Origin: Polytrichum commune
Taxonomy: Eukaryota; Streptophyta; Polytrichopsida; Polytrichales; Polytrichaceae
NCBI GenBank assembly: GCA_950295325.1
Contig: OX485809.1
Location: 7,812,001 to 7,876,000, forward strand
DNA: 64,000 nt
Reading direction: 5' to 3'
The translations under genes were made by a program, and so were the position numbers. The notes below the pieces were generated by a model, which saw only the letters and a list, made by a program, of their open reading frames with translations, was not told where the DNA came from and ran no database searches. Shown piece after piece: positions 10,320 to 21,900 of the stretch (position 1 is its first letter; each line of letters starts with the position of its first letter).

Positions 10320-12228
10320 AATCACCATACAAAGAGAAACCATACAAGTTGATACACTCCTAAGATGGCTACAAAAGGGGAACAATGGATATACCTTCAA
10401 CACCAAGATAAACTCCGCAGCATACGCCGATGACTTAGTCTCCCTAGCCAATAAAGTGACATCCCTCCAAATCCAAATAGACAAAATAGACAAGTTTTGT
10501 GAATGGACAGGAATGAATCTAGGCATACCTAAATGTGCAATCACTGGATGCCCCAACAAGTCAAAACTAAACCCACAAGCCTTCAAAACACACTTATAAA
10601 AAACGAATATAAACTTTAGACACCAACAAATACCCATACTTAGCCAACACAAACCATATGTATACTTTGAAATCAACCTAGTCCCCTCATTATAATGGAA
10701 AAGGCAAACGCACATCACCACGGCTAAATTAACCAAACAAAGTAAGTTCTTAGTAATATGCCCATCTACCATGAAACAAAAAATAAAAATGATTGATACA
10801 GTCATAAGAGTTGGCATTGCCTACAACTTCTATACCGTCCCATACTTTCTCCCGGCCATTAAAAAACTAGACAAAAAAATAATTGCATTGCATAAATCTA
10901 TATGCGGCCTATAAAAATGCATGTCAAATGCCATCACAAAATTGCCACACGATATGTTTGGGACAGAAGTTTTTTCATTAAAAAAAACATACACAATATG
11001 CATAGGAGAACAACTCATAAATGCCCTAAATGATAAAAGTAGGCTAGGTAGAATATACAAAGGACTAATACAACACATACTTGCCAAACACGGAGGAGCC
11101 CAAAATTTAACACGTATGTCATCCCATGATTGTACAAGATCACCAATCACGAGATCTTTGTTCTTACTAAAAAAACAAGTGGAATTCATCTTAAAAATAC
11201 ACTTGGAAATTTTCTCCTCACCCCTACACCATTAGAAACACAATGGATGCTACAAGCAAGAAACATTCCAACGCTTACCCCATAATTATCACTAAAATAC
11301 CTCCACAAACTATTATTACATAACATATTTGAGCTAAAACATATAACATGTCCCAATGAAACACATCTAATGAATAACGATGAATTTAAAATTTACTACA
11401 ATAAACCCACAAAAACAGAGAAAATTATACTAGAATATGCTAGAAAACTATTTTGTGAACCAATATGCCTTACCCAATGCACACACATCCATGCCCAATA
11501 CATACAACACCAAACGCTCTAAAAAATGAATATAAAATACTAAATCATAACATACACATAAGGCCACAATAATACCATACTCAACTGCCACCTCCATTAT
11601 CATTAGAACTCCCAAAACCACCCCCATACATAATCAAGGACCCAACACACTTCCCGATACAAAACATAAGAATCGACCACCCATGCGCATATACAGACAA
11701 GTATAAAATCACAAAAAATTACACATCCTATCTATGCCAATGGACATTCCCAAATGAAACAACTTACAACAAATGGCTACCCAAAAAGAGTTGTTTCGTT
11801 GGAACAACCAAAACGCCATAAACCATAACATTTTACTACTAACACAATACTACACTCAAAAACAACACCAACATTTTACTAACATACTAAACATATACTT
11901 CAACCAAGAACAAATGAGAGATACCAGATATATCTCCCCACCACAAACCATATCCCTATGCCAAATACACATTAACGAATGCAACCCAGAAGATGATATC
12001 GCATGCATATAATATACTATCCAAACCCAATATGACAATGCACACATCTACGATAACATTGGTCGACATTTGATTATCATTCCTGAAATAAGACCAAAAT
12101 GGTTATGGGACCAATACCACTTAGCACTAAATAAACCACACAACCTAGAGCCCCCCACCCAACCATACGAAACTGAAGTGGCATGGTTATACCAAAGATA
12201 TAAATACAATTCCACTCTCCATTCCCTA
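10320..12228 (+). pseudogene. LINE ORF2: reverse transcriptase remnant and connecting region
   Basis: Resumes in the reverse transcriptase. SSAAYADDL-like NSAAYADDLVSLANK carries the polymerase Y-A-D-D box (about 10420-10435), followed by EWTGMNLGIPKCAITGCPNK, both also present in the minus-strand copy. About a dozen residues before the box are deleted compared with that copy. Later segments (CIGEQLINALND at about 11000; the region to WLYQRYKYN at 12205) match the connecting region before RNase H. Stops and shifts are scattered throughout. It ends at the 9-bp target site of the 11.7 kb element. Confidence 0.8.
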
Positions 12229-12300
12229 GAGGGGAGTGCTATCTTATGAGCAGTGAGCGATGAGCGGTAACTTATGAGCAGTGAAGAAGATGAAAATTTT
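12229..12300 (+). repeat. left terminal inverted repeat of the 11.7 kb element
   Basis: Starts GAGGGGAGTGCTATCTTATG and continues with ATGAGCAGTGAGCGATGAGCGG words. The complement of the right end (23826-23932) starts AGGGAAGCTATCTTATAAGC and has more copies of the same words. The match is imperfect, with a two-base length difference near the tip. Confidence 0.75.
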
Positions 12301-12770
12301 GGTAATAGGGGCACCAATATCCTATAACCGTGGAATTGTGGCCTTAAAAATGATGATTTTAGGGTTTAGTAATAAGAGGGTTGAGAAGGATAAACAACAT
12401 GAAGTCCAAATATTTATTCATCACTAGTAGCACTAGACATGAAACTATCTTTTGCCTCGTCATCTATATATATTCGAGCACCTTTGCATTGCGAATTGAT
12501 TTTGGAACTATAGCAAGATTCTTCATTTGGATCCGAATCTTCGATATTCAACATTGTAATTGCAACATTCTCGGCATATAATGGGAGACGTGGGCTACGG
12601 CTTGGACTTCGTAGGAATTATCTATGTGCCCAAAACGGGAGACATGTCCTCTTTCCAATCGTATTCCTGAAATCAAATCGATGAAACATGTAAATAATGT
12701 AAAGAAATAAAAATGAACCAATGAATTGAATGAAACGAATGAATTGAATAAAAATTTATTGTATCAAAAT

Positions 12771-15700
12771 TTATTCACACTCAAATTCAAGCATCTCCTC
12801 ATCCGAGAGGTCATCATCTTTTTTTGTGAGATCTTGTATATTCTCCTTAGATGACCCCTCTTTCAAAAGCTTTTCCAATAGCGGTTTCAATATGTGCTCA
12901 AACATGCCATTATCACCCTCAAATGCAAGAAGATGTCGGCCACATGCGCGTGTTGCTAGGATAGAAGCTCCAGTGGAACATGTCAAATCAACAATGCGTC
13001 CATTCGATGGTGTAAACAATTCAATAACATCTTGAAAAAAATGCGGCAATTTTTTATATGGCCCCCTCCAAGGTCTTTCCGATTTTTGAAGAAGCATGTT
13101 TTTTTCATCCACAAAATTGAAAAGCAAGTTTTTGCTTTTCAATCCAGTGCCAAAAAAAGTGGAGTTTGGTTGTCTCGTGGATTTTGTGGTAGTAAAATCC
13201 CTTACCAAGACATGAGCCATAAGTGCCGGAGTCTACAAAAAAATATAAATTGTGTTAAAACTATATATACAATGCAAATAACACCAAAATAATTAAATAG
13301 AAACAATTGTGATGTGTTATACTTACGGTGTAGGTTGGAGACTCCGGATCCTTGAACACCATGTACGAATTGAGGCAAATAAAAGTCCTAAGAACTTTCA
13401 TGTTGCCGTTGTGTAAGGTTGAATTCAAAACCTTCTTGGTTTGCATATCGATAGCAGAAAATACTATGAGGACGTCATCATTAGACAAGATGGACTTGCA
13501 CAAGGACATTGTTACAACCATCTAGTTCTTGTCATATTTATTCCAAAGAGGAATTTCAGCAAGTCTATTCGAGAGGTTGAAGTCAAGACCGTTAGGAAAT
13601 TGCAGAAAAACCAAGTCAACGGCAAAGGGAGTCAGACTTCCCATGACATGAAATTCGCGATTATCATTGAACTGAAATACCATAACATATCACAATATAA
13701 GACACAAAATAAAACCCAAATGAGAGTAAAAACATTAGAGAAAATACAAAATCAAGATTACTTACATTTTCAAGAAATGCCCGTCATTGGATCCACTCAG
13801 GAGGGCCTACTTCCACCCCTTCAGACTTGTTCTTGACAGCAGTAGATCGAGCAAAAGAGAGCGTGAGAAAGTTCTTCAGTATGAATAACTCTTTTATCAA
13901 AACATTCGTTGGCGCACGATGAATAGCGTCATAGGTGCTCGAGTAATGAAATTCCAATACATCGCACCCGGATTTTGAACTTTCGCCTCCAAGTGTATTC
14001 TTATCCAAATCATTGGAAAGAACAATCAATTCTTAATGTTGTGAAATTTCCGATTGACCTTGTATTTTGGTTTCAGGAACATGTTTTCTGTCATGACGTT
14101 TTGTTTCTTTTGGTTCTGGCTCTCTAAGTTTAAGCTACACAATTTGTGCTTGCAAAATTGTACTATCACGAGGATCTACATTTTTGGCATCATTTATCTG
14201 ACGGATTGGCTTCTCACTTGACGGACATGCATCCTTACGACAATCAAGATACCAATCACAATCCTCATAGTGTGGGAACGACCAATCCAAACAAATCTCA
14301 GTAGTAAACATGCATGAATCTTCCGCACCAGTGGCATGCCAATTTGGAAAAAGTGAAGTTCCCCTATAACGCATTTATACGGAATAAAAACATAACAAAA
14401 ATACCTACACACAAAAATATTATGAGCCAAATATTAAATAAAATATAAAATATAATGAAAAAATATCAAGAAATAGTAAAGAGTAAGTTGTACCTGTATA
14501 GAACACGCTTCATAGTAAGATCAATATTCGGTTGCTTAACCCAAACGTTGTGTTTCTTGACTTTTCCGCTTTTGAATTCACGATAGAATATTGAATTAAA
14601 AGCCGCAAACTTCCAGGTTTGGATATATTCGGAGAGAGTAGGCACATCTGCAGGCAATTGAAGATGAGATAAAATAATATTTTGAAGCTCTTCAATAGTT
14701 TTCTTTTTCTAACTGTGCCCAATATATAGACTTTGATAACCAATCATCAAGTGCAGAATTAGAGAGGGGTGATTTCAGGAAATGCAATGCATCTTTGTCA
14801 AATCTACTGCCATTCCAAAGCTTGAGCCATCCGACTTTGACATCTGGATCCACATTACTAACAGCAACACGATGAAGTTTCTCTTGTAACATTTTAGGCA
14901 CCGAAAATGAACCCCAATGGTGCTTAACTTCTTTAAGAAAAGCAGGGGTGAGGTTGATGTCAGCAATCGCTAGTTGTTTTGTAAAACTAGAAGACAACAT
15001 TGTACGTTTTTTGTTGACAACTACGGACATTGCTTTAGAAACTCCTTCTGAAGTTTGTTCAAGAGGATGGGTTTCATTGTAAAGGTTGAGAGCATTATCG
15101 CTAGCCTCGGCAAGTTCTTGCTGAAAAATCAAACTAAATCCAAAATTGATAAGTACATATAGATGTACTGTAAATGAAAGATAAATAAATATTAAAAACA
15201 TAGTTGGAAATGCTAGAAAAACTTACACTATACATGTAATCAAGAAAAATTGGCCTCATCAAAGAATACCAAGTTTCAACGGACTTCTCCTCAAATCGCT
15301 TATAACTTCTAGGATCCAAATATTTTAAAAAAGAAGTCAAAGGTATGGTTCCAATACTTTGCATCCGATACAAAATATGCACCAAATTGGTAGAAACGTA
15401 AGAGTTTTCTGTTGACCTGAAAAAATATTGAATTCATGGATTTAGGATGATATAATTCAAATAACAAAATACAAACCAGAAATAAATGAAAAAAAGAAGT
15501 AAGTGCATTATTTGTTGATGTTGTGCATAGCAGTCAACAAACTTAGAATGTCATCAAGTTCGGGCGCCAAAATGAAGGAATCCACAAAGACATGACGCTC
15601 GTAATCTTCGGTGTGTAAGCGGTCAATATAACTTTTCCAAGCAAAAAAATTGTGATTACCATCCCATATGAAGAACATTTTATTCTTGTATGATGTAAAT

Positions 15701-16236
15701 GAAGGGTCGACATCTAATTGAGTTTCAAACACCACAAAAAGTTGAGCCCAATTTGGGCTCCAAGATGCACAAACCTCGTGATCCACAAATTGAAAATTTC
15801 CCTTAGAGTCGGTAGCCGATAGATAAAACACACGGTCACCATCACGATAACCATTGAAAAAATCAGCCTCCAATTTAGTGATGTCGCCTTTCAAAGCAGG
15901 ACGCACAATAGGCATCAAAACCATGCGATATAAGGGTACACGCAAACGAGATTTCAGTCCAGCACGGATTGAGGAAATTGTTGAAGTGGAATTAACCTTT
16001 CGTTTGTCCGTAAGCTCCTATACTTTCTTTTGATAGGTTTTATTATCACCATCGTTGTCTTCATCGGAGTCAAAATCATTGAGGGGTTCTTTTAATTTTT
16101 TCTTTTTCTTCTTCTTATTGTGAAGGTTTGATAAGATGTCTTGATCATGATGAACTTGTTTGGATGGACGATCTTGAGTTGAGGTTTTTGTGGAATCATC
16201 ATCCGTGGAAAGAGGAACTGATTTCTCCACATCCAT
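12771..16236 (-). pseudogene. ParB-like domain + beta-class DNA methyltransferase-like protein, six exons, decayed
   Basis: Inferred exons: 16236-15512, 15416-15227, 15120-14494, 14363-13766, 13671-13327, 13232-12771. Phases agree if one inserted base near 14701-14711 is discounted, giving an ancestral product of about 980 residues. Start: MDVEKSVPL, then a lysine run (nuclear signal-like). Residues ~188-241 carry FFIWDGNH...FAW and end in a MHNINK motif, resembling the ParB/sulfiredoxin fold (DGxHRxxA ... ENxxR). Exon 4 is Cys-rich. Exon 5 holds VDLVFLQFPNG where beta-class N4/N6 methyltransferases have motif IV (DPPY). Exon 6 holds GRIVDLTCSTGAS and GRHLLAFEGD, like the C-terminal SAM-binding motif I. 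Breaks: TAG 16018, TAG 14135, TAA near 14033, TGA 13784, TAG 13522, one frameshift, and exon 1 donor read ATAATG. The methyltransferase call is stronger than the ParB call. Confidence 0.68.
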
Positions 16237-16389
16237 TATTTGGTCCTAAATACAAACAATGACATAAATCTTATAAATCTTCTTGATGTAGTATATTTTA
16301 AAATTTTCAATAAAAATCTGAAGGTATTTGATTACATAAGAGAACATGCTTAAAGGTGTAGAGAAAAAACTGTACCTGTACCAATAGCA

Positions 16390-16800
16390 ATACCAACAGT
16401 AGAAGAACAACACAAAACATGACAACACCACGTCCAGCCAAACAAACAACAACACCAGCTCCAGCAGTAGGAACAGGAACAACAACACCAATATCACCAA
16501 CACTAGCATCAGTAGCAACATCATCAACAACACCACCACCAGCAACAGCACCAACACCAACAACACCAACACCAACATGCACCTGCAGCATCACCAACAC
16601 CAACAACAACAACAACAATAGCAGCAGTAGCACAAACAACAACAATAAGAACAATAGATTAGTATCTGAACTAATACCACCTAAACCAATATGAACAACA
16701 CTAGAAGTAGTGGCAACACATGAGCAAAAACAAGAGAAGAAGAGCAGCAATAGCAACAGCCACCACAACAACAAAGAACCACCAACAAGAGGAAGAATGT
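16390..16800. repeat. CAA/CCA-rich low-complexity region upstream of the methyltransferase-like gene
   Basis: The plus strand is an irregular run of CAACACCACCAGCAACA-type triplets. Long open frames on both strands (Thr/Pro-rich on plus, Leu/Val-rich on minus) come from this triplet bias. It lies just 5' of the methyltransferase-like start at 16236, so it may sit in that gene's promoter or 5' untranslated region. Confidence 0.7.
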
Positions 16801-16869
16801 CAAAAAAAAAATTTAAGGTGTGACTTTGGTAGCTTAAGTATTGTGTGATTAGGGTAGTAGCTTACCCTA

Positions 16870-17890
16870 AACAACTAGGGTAGACCATGTGTGTTAACGC
16901 ACAGGGTCTACGCGCCTACCTTTGAGGCCTACCAAAGTTGCGGGTATAGACCATGTGCGTTAACGCACAGGGTCTACACACCTAGCTTTGAGGCCCACCA
17001 AAGTTGCGAGCGTAGACCCTGTGCGTTAGCGCATAGGGTCTATGCACCTGACTACATAAGTCTGAAAGTTGCTAGCGTAGACCCTGTGCGTAGACCGTAT
17101 AGTATTATCTATAAATAATACTAATCATGTCTGAAAAAAAATAAAAATTGTAAATTATCTAAATCTCTGTGGCTATAACTTTCTCTAATATTTTTTTGTG
17201 TTTAATATCGTTTTCTTTACTCATTCTTCTATCTATTTCATTGTTTTTGGCCATCTCATAGATTTTGGATTTGTGGGCACAAAAAAAAATTCACTGTTTT
17301 TGGTCATTTTTTAGCTCCTGTCACATACTACATGAATATCTCAGTAGGCATATTTATCATTTTCTACATTCTAACCCCATTTTGAACAAATTTTTAGTTT
17401 CAACACTTTATATGACGTTTTCAATTTATATAATAGCTATTTGTTTTACTTTTAGACATTATAAGTCGCTCGTACATACCCTGTGCGTTATCGCACAAGG
17501 TATTCCATCCTAAATTTTAACCTTCTAAGTCGCTGCCTGATATCCTATGCGTTAACGCACAGGGTTTTCCAGCCTAATTTTTTACCTTCTAAGTCGCTCC
17601 CTAATACCCTGTGTGTTTAGGGTTTAGGGGTTTACCCTCCTAACTTTTAGGGTATCTAAGTCGCTCCCTAATACCCACAGGGTATTCCATCCTAAATTAA
17701 CGCACATGGTATTCCATCCTAAATTAACGCACATGGTATTCCATCCTAAATTTTAACCTTCTAAGTCGCTCCCTAGTACCCTGTGCATTAACGCACATGG
17801 TTTTCCCTCCTAACTTTTAGGGTTTTTAGTTCGCTCCCTAATACCATGTGCGTTAACGCACAGGGTACTAGGAAGCAACTTAGAAAGCGT
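16870..17890. repeat. array of palindromic CTGTGCGTTAACGCACAG motifs
   Basis: The palindrome CTGTGCGTTAACGCACAG, centred on GTTAAC and flanked by ACC/GGT, recurs about ten times in intact or half-site form: near 16889, 16951, 17019, 17081, 17479, 17546, 17697, 17727, 17779 and 17845. Spacing is often 60-70 bases. The first group is embedded in GTCTACGC...CTTTGAGGCC units and the second in TTCTAAGTCGCTCCCTAATA units. It lies between the methyltransferase-like gene and the basic-protein exon, inside the 11.7 kb element. Binding sites for an element-encoded protein are one possible role. Confidence 0.8.
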
Positions 17891-17984
17891 AAAGAACCCT
17901 GTGCCGCCGTCGATATTCCAAGGATTCACTACTCTCATACCATCAACAAATGTATAAAAGTGTAAGAAAAAATGGTATAGACAT

Positions 17985-18062
17985 CCACCTATGGATGCGA
18001 GTTGTCTAAAGAGACTAATGTTTCGGGTTGCTCCAACTTGGGTTCGAATCTAGTTGGTTGCA
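17985..18062 (+). other. tRNA-like sequence with B-box match (weak)
   Basis: GGGTTCGAATCTAG near 18050 resembles the B box of RNA polymerase III promoters (GGTTCGANTCC), and TGGATGCGAGTTG about 50 bases earlier loosely fits an A box. No cloverleaf is convincing. It could be a SINE relic or chance. Confidence 0.25.
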
Positions 18063-18247
18063 TTGACTGGTGTTATCCCCTAATGAGCTAGTAGTTAGCA
18101 AGAAATACAGTAGGTTAGATACATAGAAGGCTTTCCTACGCAAGTGTGCATAGATCCTTCTAAATAAAGTTTTTGTTAAATGGACTACTTTGAACAAACT
18201 AGAGCATATGCCCAATAATATCGCTGACTTACGTTGAGCTGACTTAC

Positions 18248-18517
18248 CTTTTTGTTTGTTGTCTTCTTTAAACTCATCTTCATTTCCGACTCCGATATAC
18301 GATCGTCTACATGAGCACCTTCATTACCCTCCATCATATCAAAATCCAATGCTTTCATAGTTTCTACTATCGTATTTAACATGTTTCTTTTCCTTTCCTT
18401 GTTTGCATTCCTCTTTCTTACACTCAGTCTGAACCTCTTTTTCTCAGAAGTAAAATACAAAGCTTTCCTACGCCTTCTCTTCGGCCTCACGGGTGTTCTC
18501 TCTACATCCTCCATCAT
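18248..18517 (-). CDS. first exon of a small basic protein, divergent from the transposase
   Basis: ATG at 18517 opens MMEDVERTPVRPKRRRRKAL, then a Lys/Arg-rich stretch (SEKKRFRLSVRKRNANKERK) and an acidic second half. The frame runs into a perfect donor, AAG then GTAAGT, at 18247, after about 90 codons without a stop. A possible acceptor lies near 18160 but the rest of the gene is not resolved. The RRRR cluster is nuclear-signal-like. I recognise no domain. Its start faces the transposase start 414 bases away. It may be an accessory gene of the 11.7 kb element, or a chance frame. Confidence 0.4.
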
Positions 18518-18931
18518 CGTTGGTATCTATAATGTGTCCTCCATCAGTACACTATCATTTATTCTTCCAATTTGTTTATCCCACATAAATCCGGCGTATA
18601 TTACGATCATTCATGTTGCAATTGGCGTCCAATGAACGAAATATTTCAACGCGTTTTTCATTTTGTTTCTATTTTTATTATATCCGCCAAAAGTTTCTGA
18701 TACCCTAGCCTCGCTGTTTTATGTGTATCTTGCTCGTAAATATTCTCTAACTATTATTGTGATATGTTTACTTCCATATTATTAGATGCTATAGTATCAC
18801 ACGCTTTCATCATCATCCATTATTGTATCACGCGTTTTCAATTTCATTCACTTCATCATACACCTCTATATAAAAGTAACATTCATCCAAAATTATTATG
18901 ATGTCTTGTTCAAACGATTTTTCCATTTTCC
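18518..18931. promoter_or_regulatory. probable bidirectional promoter between two element genes
   Basis: This 414-bp AT-rich interval separates the divergent start codons of the basic-protein exon (minus) and the transposase (plus). It has a TATATAAAAG-like box at about 18868-18877, some 55 bases before the transposase ATG. No obvious box was picked out on the other strand. The promoter role is inferred from layout. Confidence 0.4.
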
Positions 18932-21900
18932 ATGGCTACCATTAGAGCTCATGGATCTTTTGTTCCCTTCATTTTGCCACTTCAAGATGATAGTCATGTG
19001 AATGTTTCAGAGAATTTATTTAGTTTGAGATTCAACCTCCAGATAGGCTCCATGTATTTAGAGCATGAGATGTACTCTGCTGATGGATAGGTGTATGAAA
19101 CGATTTTAGTTCAAAAAAACAGAACAGATGTTGGTTTTATGTGGAACTTAGGACCTGGTTCATATAGGGTGATAGGTCTTTTTGAGTCTCAGATGCAAGC
19201 TTCTACTGTCATATTGACAAACGAATCCGATACATCCACAGTTCAAATTTCCTCTACCGCACATGTTAAGGTAGTACCCCTTGATGATAGTGTGTTTGTG
19301 CTATCGAATTCAGAAGATGATATTTGTGTATCTGTTGATCTTTCAAACACATCGCCGTTTCCATTTAAAGGTGTTCATTCTACTCCTTCGCAACTTCCTA
19401 TACATGTATCCAAATTTCTTTGCGGTCTTATGTACAAGAGGATGGTTCTCCTAATCTCACCCTCTCAACGTCCTCCACTACACCCTTCACCTTCATCTAC
19501 AGGGTTAACTATAGTTGATGCCTTAAAGCCGACAAAGTCAAGAAAAGGATCAAAGTTAGATCTCGCATCCATTGATTTTGATAGTATAGATGTTCGTGAT
19601 ATCAAGTACTTACCATCTTCTTTTAATGGTGATGTTTTGTTTCTCTTACCCCTTGTGGCACTTAAAGCTCCAAGTACGTATGGCCGTTCAATGGACGGCA
19701 TGGACAAGACGTGCGACGGTCACCCTTGATGCACCACCAAAACCATCAATATCCAAAATGATTTTGGATTGTCCTTCCGGCGCTCTACTTGTGCTGGTCA
19801 TCTCCAATGTCCTAATGACTACTGTGATTACTGTGATTACATGAATCGCAATGGGGGCCTCCGGAACAACACTGAATGGGCTGGTTCAATTCCTCTCCCA
19901 TTTGCTGTGGGTAATGTTCCTCCCACTAGGTCCACTGTTGACTGTAAGGTATGTCGTTCCACACTTGCGTGCATTGCTTTATGTCATGCTCGAATCATAT
20001 ACATCCACTCCACATCTATTGGAATGTCCAAGGCTTGCATTCATATTGGTCTACATGATCACCTTGTGGCCAATGGCACATGCCGTGAGTCATTGGACAT
20101 GACATACCAGTGCGTTGCAAATAAAGTATTGAAAACACCCAGAGCCAAAAATTCAGCCATAGTTATGGCAACAAGCAAACAATTCTTGGCCGATTATCTT
20201 TTCAAATCTCCCGCAAATGTCGAAGGCCATCACATGGTTGGTTCATCCCTAGAGGTCGTCATGGACAAATTCAACACTTTTGCGTCTCCGAATTGTCGTA
20301 ACTTTGTATCTGGATCAAAACGTTTTTTGCGTAGTGGAATGAGAACTATGGATAGTATTATGGCACTCAAAGACCACTCTGCTTTCAAGTTCGTCCATGG
20401 TAGTCGGTTTCCAGGGCGTCAAAGGACAAAGCGTTTGTTTTCAAGATGTCTGTAGACCTTCCAGGTAGTGGTGTGGAGCTTGTGAAGAGGATACAAGTCG
20501 GTGGGGAAATGGAGAATTCATGGATTATGTTTGACTATGTCAAACGTTTGAAGGACTGGACGACCATGGCTTGCCATGTGTACGACAGTTGATACTGTAA
20601 AGTGTTGACTATTGCGTGTTGTGACATGCAATCTGAAGATGGTGCAGCACAAATTATCTTTTGGGAAAATTTAAATGTTGTTATGGCAGAAAATGGTGTA
20701 CCAAACGTAAACTTCAAAGTGTTTATGGCTGATAGTGCTCAAGCTAATTGGAATGCGGTGAGGGCGATTTACGGGGATGGTGATCCAAATCTAACAATGG
20801 TTGCACGTGAGCATACATGCCTTTTCCATTGGTTTGCAAGCTTGGATAAGGTGACCCAAAAGTATATCAAACCATCCTTGCAGTTTCAACACAAACAAAT
20901 ATACAAGGATTACAAAGACGCGAAAATAATGGACGACGCTGAGACTAAGTACCATGTAATTCGTTCTTGGTGGTTGTCTTCTGGAGCTGCCTCGGAAGAA
21001 GACATCCTTGGCCTTTCAGAGTGGTTGGGGTTTTGGTACTTTTGTTACAGACAATGGGGTGGTCATATGCTACTTGTAAGTACATATCAAACTTCATTAT
21101 TCACTGTCATTCAATATCTTGTCACTGATATATAATATATCTTATGTTTTTCTTATCCTTGTATTTGTGTGTTGTTCATATGATATGACAATAGAAGAGC
21201 GTGCGGAAATGCCAGCATGCAACCTTCCAGAGACTGTACACAACAAATGGCTCCAACAGTCCGGCAACAAGATGACTTGTTTATATGAAGCTACAGTGGA
21301 CGACATGATCCGTGCCTTCGTACAAATTGCAAATTACCGGACATGGTTGAAAGGGGGTCTGATGGTAAAGGTCTTGATTCAGCATACTTGAAACTCAAAG
21401 CGGTTGCCATGTGTGGAGATCCAAAAATGTTGGCCGATGTCATGAAGTTTTATCCAAGGGCAAAAGACGTTAACACTAGAGATTGTGCATTGGAAGGGTC
21501 AGAGCTCTTTGGTTCCACCAAACACAAACTCAACCTACCACCGGGTGCGGATTGTGACTCTCATCGACCCGACAAAGTAAACTATTCCATTCCTCGTCCC
21601 GACACCCGAGCAACTCGTCAACGCATATAAGAATCGTTGAGTTCTGCAATTCATGGTGTGGCTCATACTACATTCGTGTTAGAGACAGATTGTCTTGCTT
21701 TCAAGTGGCACATTGCAAGATTACCACCCAACTCAGCCAAACTATGTTGGGTATTGCAGGCCATTACATGAACTATGTGCAATGCCAAAATCGGGACTAG
21801 GAAACATGGCACGCCTGCTCCAACATACAAAGGGCTCAGGAAGGAATTTCGCTCTCCCAACAATGTGAAGTATGAATTTTGGTTCTGCCCTGACGACATC

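Noticed and set aside
10087-10817. 170- and 227-residue frames over the LTR and LINE junction
   Set aside because: They cross the LTR end at 10319; only the part after it matches reverse transcriptase.
16307-16774. Leu/Val-rich minus-strand frames and a Thr/Pro-rich plus-strand frame
   Set aside because: Products of the CAA/CCA-biased low-complexity stretch; they mimic membrane proteins only by composition.
16870-17890. CRISPR-like array
   Set aside because: Repeats are palindromes with variable flanks and imperfect spacing, spacers are themselves repeated, and the context is a plant transposon.
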